A stretch of DNA of 15,902 nt from positions 1 through 15,902 of the forward strand of contig DASPXK010000245.1 of assembly GCA_035637315.1 (NCBI GenBank), in the 5' to 3' direction. Below are positions 12,581 to 15,902 of this stretch, piece by piece. The stretch is from DASPXK01 sp035637315. Lineage in GTDB: Bacteria; Chloroflexota; UBA6077; JACCZL01. A program made the position numbers and the translations under genes. Positions within the stretch are counted from its first letter, which is position 1. Every line of letters starts with the position of its first letter. The notes beneath the pieces are model-generated. The model searched no databases and had not been told where the DNA came from. It saw only the letters and a program-made list of their open reading frames with translations.

Positions 12581-12608
12581 ACTGCCCACCGCCCATTGCC
12601 GACTGCCT
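12581..12608. repeat. Degenerate heptamer array at the response-regulator stop
   Basis: ACTGCCC, ACCGCCC, ATTGCCG, ACTGCCT in consecutive 7-bp steps, running into the stop codon (12609-12607) of the response-regulator gene. Confidence 0.7.
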
Positions 12609-13278
12609 ACTCGTCGCTGGTCTGCAGGAGCCCCTTGCGCAGGGCGTAGTTGACTAGCTCGGCGCGGCGGTGCAGGTTGAGCTTGTCCATCACCCGCTGG
12701 CGGTACGTGTCGACTGTCTTCGGGCTGAGGACGAGGCGGTCGGCGATCTCCTGAGCCGTGTAGCCCTCGGCCGTCAGCTTGAGCACCTCACGCTCACGCT
12801 CGGACAAGGTCTGGTAGCTGTCGGTCTCCTTGCCGGCCTGGACTCGGCCCAGGTAGTCCTCCAGCAGCATCTTCGTGGCCGGTGGGTCCAGGAAGACCTC
12901 GCCTCGATGGACGGCCCGCACCGCCTCGAGCAGCTCGGTGTCTGCCTGGCTCTTGCGGACGTAGCCCGAGCCGCCAGCCTGCACGACCGGCAGCAGGTAC
13001 TGGCCCTCGGCGTGGACGGTGAGGATCAGCACTCGTGCGCCCAGGCCAAGCTGGCTGATCTGGCGCGTGGCCTCCAGCCCGCCCATTTCCGGCATCGCGA
13101 TGTCCATGACTACCACGTCCGGCCGAAGCTGGCGTGTCTTGTCCACCGCCTCGCGGCCGTTGTTCGCCTCGCCCACAACGTCCATGTCAGGCTCGGCGCG
13201 CAGCAGCAGCTTCAGCCCACTTCGAAGGATCGGATGATCGTCGGCCAGCAGCACACGGATCGGGGAGCTGGTGGTCAT
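12607..13278 (-). CDS. NarL/FixJ-family response regulator
   Basis: The 223-aa protein has an N-terminal receiver domain and a C-terminal LuxR-type helix-turn-helix. The receiver has acidic Asp13/Asp14, the phosphoacceptor Asp59 in VVVMDI, a Thr in ILTVHA and Lys109 in GYVRKS. The DNA-binding domain starts at LSEREREVLKLTAEG (about residue 158), with SPKTVDTYRQRVMDKLNL as recognition region. Phosphotransfer from the cognate kinase should allow DNA binding. The ATG overlaps the stop of the kinase gene (ATGA, 13278-13275), so the two are translationally coupled. Targets are unknown. Confidence 0.95.
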   Translation of the reverse strand: MTTSSPIRVLLADDHPILRSGLKLLLRAEPDMDVVGEANNGREAVDKTRQLRPDVVVMDIAMPEMGGLEATRQISQLGLGARVLILTVHAEGQYLLPVVQAGGSGYVRKSQADTELLEAVRAVHRGEVFLDPPATKMLLEDYLGRVQAGKETDSYQTLSEREREVLKLTAEGYTAQEIADRLVLSPKTVDTYRQRVMDKLNLHRRAELVNYALRKGLLQTSDE

Positions 13279-14411
13279 CGCTCGTCGGTCGGCACGGGGA
13301 TCTCCAGCCGCACGCTGGTGCCGCGGCCTGGCGCGGATTCGATGCTCAGACGTCCGCCAACCAGCGCGGCCCGCTCGCGCATGCCGAACAGCCCGAGACT
13401 TCGCTGCCGACTGTCCAGCGCGAACGACGGGTCGAACCCGTGGCCGTCGTCGACTACGCCCACGACGAGCGCGGTTGGCTCGGCCGCGAGTGTGACGTCG
13501 GCGCGGCTGGCGCCGCTGTGGCGGGCGACGTTCGAGAGCGCCTCCTGGACGACCCGATACACGACCAGCTCTACCTCAGGCGGCAGCCGCTCCGGGCGGC
13601 CGCGGGCTCGAAACTCGACTGGCAGCCCGGCCCGCTCCGAGAACTGGCGGGCGCAGGCGTCCAGCGCCGCGACCAGGCCGAGGTCGTCCAACATGGTCGG
13701 GCGCAGCTCGAGCGCCATGCGGCGCACCCCCTCCAGCGCTTCCGAGGTCAGCACGCGCAGGTCGGCCATTGTCCGCTGCAGCGTCTCGGCGTCGTGCGAG
13801 CGCTCGGCCACCCGCTGGCGGACGAGCAGCGAGGCCAGCGCCTGGGCCGTCTCGTCGTGCAGCTCGCGGGCGATCCGCATCCGCTCCTCTTCCTGGGCGG
13901 TGATGATCTGCGACGACATGGCGCGCAGGCGGGCCTCGTGCTCGTGGAGCCGATCGAGCATCCCGTTGAGCGTCTCGCGGAGGTTCTCGATCTGGGGGTC
14001 GCTAAAGGGATCAGGCTCCGCCCGAGCCCGCAGGTTTCCCTTGCGGACCTCCTCGGCGGTGCGGGCGATCACGTCGAACGGGCGCAGGGCGGCCTTGAGG
14101 ACCACGAAGTTGACCGCCACGCTGAGGGCGGCGCCGATGGTGGCGAAGACGAAGACCAGTTCCAGGTGCCTGTCATCCGGCGAGGCGCGCACCGTCTCGG
14201 CGGTCAGCAGCGTCCCGAACACGGCCCCGATCAGCACGATCAGGCAGTTGCCGACCAGGACCTTGGTGAAGATCGGCAGCGCCAGCAGGCGGCCCAGCAA
14301 CCCCGATGTCGCCTTCTCGGCAGCGTCAGGCTCTACTTGGGCAGCGGCTCGCTTGGAAGCCTGAACAGCCAGGGCGGATGCCTCCAGATCTATTGGCTGA
14401 TCCTGGAACAT
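13275..14411 (-). CDS. NarX/DesK-type sensor histidine kinase (HisKA_3)
   Basis: The 378-aa kinase has two membrane helices (about residues 49-70 and 84-106), a HAMP-like segment starting at ALRPFDVIARTAEEV, and a coiled region to about 180. The H-box is RIARELHDETAQ with His185. The N-box is at Asn294 (VVQEALSNVARHSG), with DDGHGF (321-326) and LGLFGM (339-344) in the HATPase_c domain. The loop between the helices is only about a dozen residues, so there is no extracytoplasmic sensor domain; it may sense through the membrane or a partner. The 45-residue N-terminal tail is soluble and Ala-rich. The ATG at 14411 has no clear Shine-Dalgarno. It overlaps the downstream response-regulator gene by 4 bp. 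Confidence 0.93.
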   Translation of the reverse strand: MFQDQPIDLEASALAVQASKRAAAQVEPDAAEKATSGLLGRLLALPIFTKVLVGNCLIVLIGAVFGTLLTAETVRASPDDRHLELVFVFATIGAALSVAVNFVVLKAALRPFDVIARTAEEVRKGNLRARAEPDPFSDPQIENLRETLNGMLDRLHEHEARLRAMSSQIITAQEEERMRIARELHDETAQALASLLVRQRVAERSHDAETLQRTMADLRVLTSEALEGVRRMALELRPTMLDDLGLVAALDACARQFSERAGLPVEFRARGRPERLPPEVELVVYRVVQEALSNVARHSGASRADVTLAAEPTALVVGVVDDGHGFDPSFALDSRQRSLGLFGMRERAALVGGRLSIESAPGRGTSVRLEIPVPTDER

Positions 14412-14422
14412 TGTATCGATAT

Positions 14423-14464
14423 GACTGAGGACTGAGGACTGAGGACTGAGGACTGAGGACTGAG
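14423..14464. repeat. Heptamer tandem array (GACTGAG)6
   Basis: Six perfect GACTGAG copies upstream of the histidine kinase gene, 11 bp before its ATG. The unit differs by one base from the GAATGAG unit at 7054-7067. It replaces the place where the kinase -35 region would be expected. Confidence 0.97.
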
Positions 14465-14492
14465 TGAGCGTGACTCGCGACTCGGGACCACC

Positions 14493-14521
14493 TTGCCGAG
14501 CGGACTCCGACCCCGTGATAC
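14493..14521 (+). promoter_or_regulatory. Candidate promoter for the MNT/HEPN pair
   Basis: TTGCCG (14493-14498), a 17-bp spacer, and TGATAC (14516-14521). Both boxes are imperfect. The leader of about 125 nt would include a possible stem CCCAGCC (14528-14534) with GGCTGGG (14563-14569). Confidence 0.35.
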
Positions 14522-14653
14522 TCTGGTTGCCCAGCCTCGCTCGTTGCGCTCGGCGCCTCCGGCTGGGAAAGCGAGGGGCTGCGGCATGGCCGACAGACCC
14601 GACCTCGGACTGGGCGGCAATGGTTCGAGGCGCGAAGTGCGTCGGATTCGACC

Positions 14654-14971
14654 ATGATTGACGAAATGACGATCCAGATGGCCGCCGAGTTGCTCCGGCG
14701 CGCGGCGCCCGGCGCGACCATCATCCTCTTTGGCTCGTACGCGCGAGGAGATGTTCACGAAGGAAGCGACCTGGACTTCCTGGTCGTCGAGCCCGAGCTG
14801 AAGGCCCGAAGAGAGGAGATGGTCCGTCTGCGCGACGTGCTGCGGCCGCTGCGCATACCAGTCGACGTACTGGTAGCGAGCCAGAAGACGTACGAGGAGT
14901 GGGCGGACACACCGGGCACGCTGCTCTACGAGGCGGCGCTCGAAGGAAGGGTATTCGATGCGGTCTCGTGA
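14654..14971 (+). CDS. mntA: MNT-type nucleotidyltransferase antitoxin (MntA-like)
   Basis: The 105-aa protein is a minimal nucleotidyltransferase. It has GSYARGD (residues 27-33), the catalytic pair Asp39-x-Asp41 in GSDLDFLV, and a third carboxylate Asp71 in PVDVLV. In characterised MntA/HepT systems the MNT protein neutralises the HEPN toxin by adding AMP groups near its active site. The gene overlaps the HEPN gene by 14 bp, the usual paired layout. The ATG at 14654 has no clear Shine-Dalgarno; ATGs at 14666 and 14678 are alternatives that still keep all motifs. Confidence 0.9.
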   Translation: MIDEMTIQMAAELLRRAAPGATIILFGSYARGDVHEGSDLDFLVVEPELKARREEMVRLRDVLRPLRIPVDVLVASQKTYEEWADTPGTLLYEAALEGRVFDAVS

Positions 14972-15368
14972 GCAGGCCGAGCTCTTGCTCCGCAAGGCAG
15001 CACAAGACGAGTTCACCATCGCCAAGCTCGTTCCGGATCCGGCCTCGCCAGACGAAGTCATCGGCTTCCACGCCCAGCAGGCCGTGGAGAAGATCCTGAA
15101 GGCGGTCCTCGCGTTCGTCTTAGTCCGTTACCGACGGACGCATGATCTGGCTGAGTTGATCGATCTCCTCCGCGACAAAGAGCTGCTGCCGCTTCCGGAG
15201 GAGCTGGAGGAGGTTCGTCGCCTAACACCGTTTGCGAACGAGTTTCGCTATGGGGACATGCCCGAAGAGCCCGAGGAACCGTTCGACCGAGCGTGGGCCC
15301 TGGAGTGCGTTCGCAAAACACGGCGATGGGCAGAGTCGCTGATCCGTTCGAGACAAGAGGGCTCGTAG
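14958..15368 (+). CDS. hepT: HEPN-domain toxin (HepT-like)
   Basis: The 136-aa all-helical protein has the HEPN signature: FHAQQAVEKILKAVL (about residues 37-51) and the Rx4H motif R57-H62 in RYRRTHDL, then FANEFRYGD near 92-100. In characterised HepT toxins the motif is extended as RxxxxHxY and acts in RNA cleavage. Here the residue two after His is Leu rather than Tyr, so the modified tyrosine of the standard system is missing at that place; Tyr98 or Tyr58 could substitute. GGAAGG lies about 6 nt before the ATG. The pair is a type VII-like toxin-antitoxin module by organisation. Toxicity was not shown here. Confidence 0.87.
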   Translation: MRSREQAELLLRKAAQDEFTIAKLVPDPASPDEVIGFHAQQAVEKILKAVLAFVLVRYRRTHDLAELIDLLRDKELLPLPEELEEVRRLTPFANEFRYGDMPEEPEEPFDRAWALECVRKTRRWAESLIRSRQEGS

Positions 15369-15471
15369 CTGCCGCCAGGAGGCCAGACCGCAGCGCCGGC
15401 CCGCCCGGTGCGAGGCAACCTGTGGTGGACGCGGTCAGCTGATCGCGTTCCGACAGAAGCTTTGGTGCCTG

Positions 15472-15828
15472 TCAGGCGCTCCGCCTGGGCCGCGGACCGC
15501 GTCCGGCGAGGGCCGGCTCTCGGACCTGCGGTCCCTCCCCGAGATGCCACCACCACCGCGCGGCCGGGCGCGGCACAGGACTCGGGGGCAGATTTTCCGC
15601 GATGAATCGAGCATGTTTGACCAGCAGCCCATCGAGTCGATCGAGCTCACGTCGCTGAGCCGACTCCAGGTCCAGCTCCGCGATCGCGTCTCGGATGATG
15701 CAAATGTCCACCGCCTCCGCTGGCGATAAGAGATCGATGTAGCTCTTATCCGAGGCCGGAGGATGCTGTTCGACGTACTCGTCCAGCGCGTCGAGATAGT
15801 CGCCGTAGCGCTGGAGGAGCCGCGCCAT
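15472..15828 (-). CDS. Unknown acidic helical protein (118 aa)
   Basis: From the ATG at 15828 the product has 118 residues: an acidic helical N-terminal part (ARLLQRYGDYLDALDEYVEQ, SPAEAVDICIIRDAIAELDL, LDGLLVKHARFIAENLP) and then about 38 residues rich in Pro, Arg and Trp. I do not recognise it. The start was chosen because GGGAG lies 5 nt upstream and the ATG overlaps the TAA of the preceding gene (TAATG); a GTG at 15888 in the same frame is less likely because it would overlap that gene. The C-terminal tail runs into a series of small hairpins (15473-15534) and ends at the first one, so the genuine protein probably ended near ENLP before repeat insertion. Confidence 0.6.
   Translation of the reverse strand: MARLLQRYGDYLDALDEYVEQHPPASDKSYIDLLSPAEAVDICIIRDAIAELDLESAQRRELDRLDGLLVKHARFIAENLPPSPVPRPAARWWWHLGEGPQVREPALAGRGPRPRRSA
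15473..15534. repeat. Triloop hairpin series in the 3' end of a gene
   Basis: CAGGCG-CTC-CGCCTG (15473-15487), CGGAC-CGC-GTCCG (15493-15505) and GGACC-TGC-GGTCC (15522-15534), each a perfect stem with a three-base loop. They fall in the tail of the 118-aa gene. The regular format suggests a mobile or dispersed hairpin element. Confidence 0.65.
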
Positions 15829-15902
15829 TACCACTCCCACTCGTCGTCGAATCGCCAGCCGCTCTGCGTCCTGAGCAATTCCATCCACACTGCCCGCATC
15901 GC
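15828..15902 (-). CDS. 3' end of an unknown gene, cut by the window edge
   Basis: In the frame starting at the window edge the minus strand reads MRAVWMELLRTQSGWRFDD then EWEW and TAA, uninterrupted. The aromatic, charged ending looks like a real protein C terminus and its stop overlaps the ATG of the next gene by one base, a common operon arrangement. An internal ATG at 15899 is visible but the true start probably lies outside. The family is not recognised; with the 118-aa gene it may form a small two-gene module. Confidence 0.5.
   Translation of the reverse strand, partial: AMRAVWMELLRTQSGWRFDDEWEW

Noticed and set aside
12670..14364. Very long plus-strand ORFs opposite the two-component genes
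   Set aside because: Long antisense frames are expected at this GC content; the minus strand carries complete kinase and regulator motifs.
14464..14661. 65-aa ORF in front of the MNT gene
   Set aside because: No ribosome-binding site or recognisable pattern; overlaps the likely promoter and leader.

Overview
This is a GC-rich bacterial chromosomal window that I would place, tentatively, in Chloroflexota or a neighbouring lineage. The reasons are the mix of families (PadR and NarL regulators, an F420-type LLM oxidoreductase, secreted beta-propellers, MNT/HEPN and S23-type four-helix-bundle accessory genes), Shine-Dalgarno and apparently leaderless starts side by side, and the many degenerate short tandem repeats. 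No rRNA, tRNA, transposase or CRISPR array was seen.

Layout. Bases 1-516: a four-helix-bundle (23S rRNA intervening-sequence type) gene lies between two inverted arrays of one 7-bp repeat. Bases 522-1445 (minus): promoter, palindromic operator, padR, and a translationally coupled 58-aa membrane protein that conventional gene calling would miss. Bases 1609-3518 (plus): an inositol-monophosphatase-like protein with two substituted metal ligands, a double-hairpin element, and a six-blade Kelch lipoprotein. Bases 3672-3752 (plus): a 26-aa membrane peptide. Bases 3749-8044 (minus): a serine/threonine dehydratase, then IspH fused to DUF309, ACT-domain threonine ammonia-lyase and a MOSC protein; the last three look like one operon. 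Bases 8045-8485 have no intact gene but hold a possible glycosyltransferase remnant. Bases 8486-11233 (plus): LLM-family oxidoreductase, ScyD/ScyE-type propeller and a secreted protein of unknown function. Bases 11299-12171 (minus): NAD-dependent epimerase. Bases 12172-12606: a hairpin-rich gap. Bases 12607-14411 (minus): a NarX/NarL-type two-component system. Bases 14654-15368 (plus): an MNT/HEPN (MntA/HepT) toxin-antitoxin pair. Bases 15472-15902 (minus): two overlapping unknown genes, one cut by the window edge.

The most unusual theme is the repeats. At least nine sites carry tandem or degenerate arrays, nearly all with a period of exactly 7 bp, but in several unrelated sequences. They cluster at gene ends, often as inverted pairs, and in several places supply the stop codon, C-terminal tail or start codon of the neighbouring gene. 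One pair frames the four-helix-bundle gene, an arrangement reminiscent of the stem-and-ORF layout of 23S rRNA intervening sequences. I could not run any searches, so novelty is not established.
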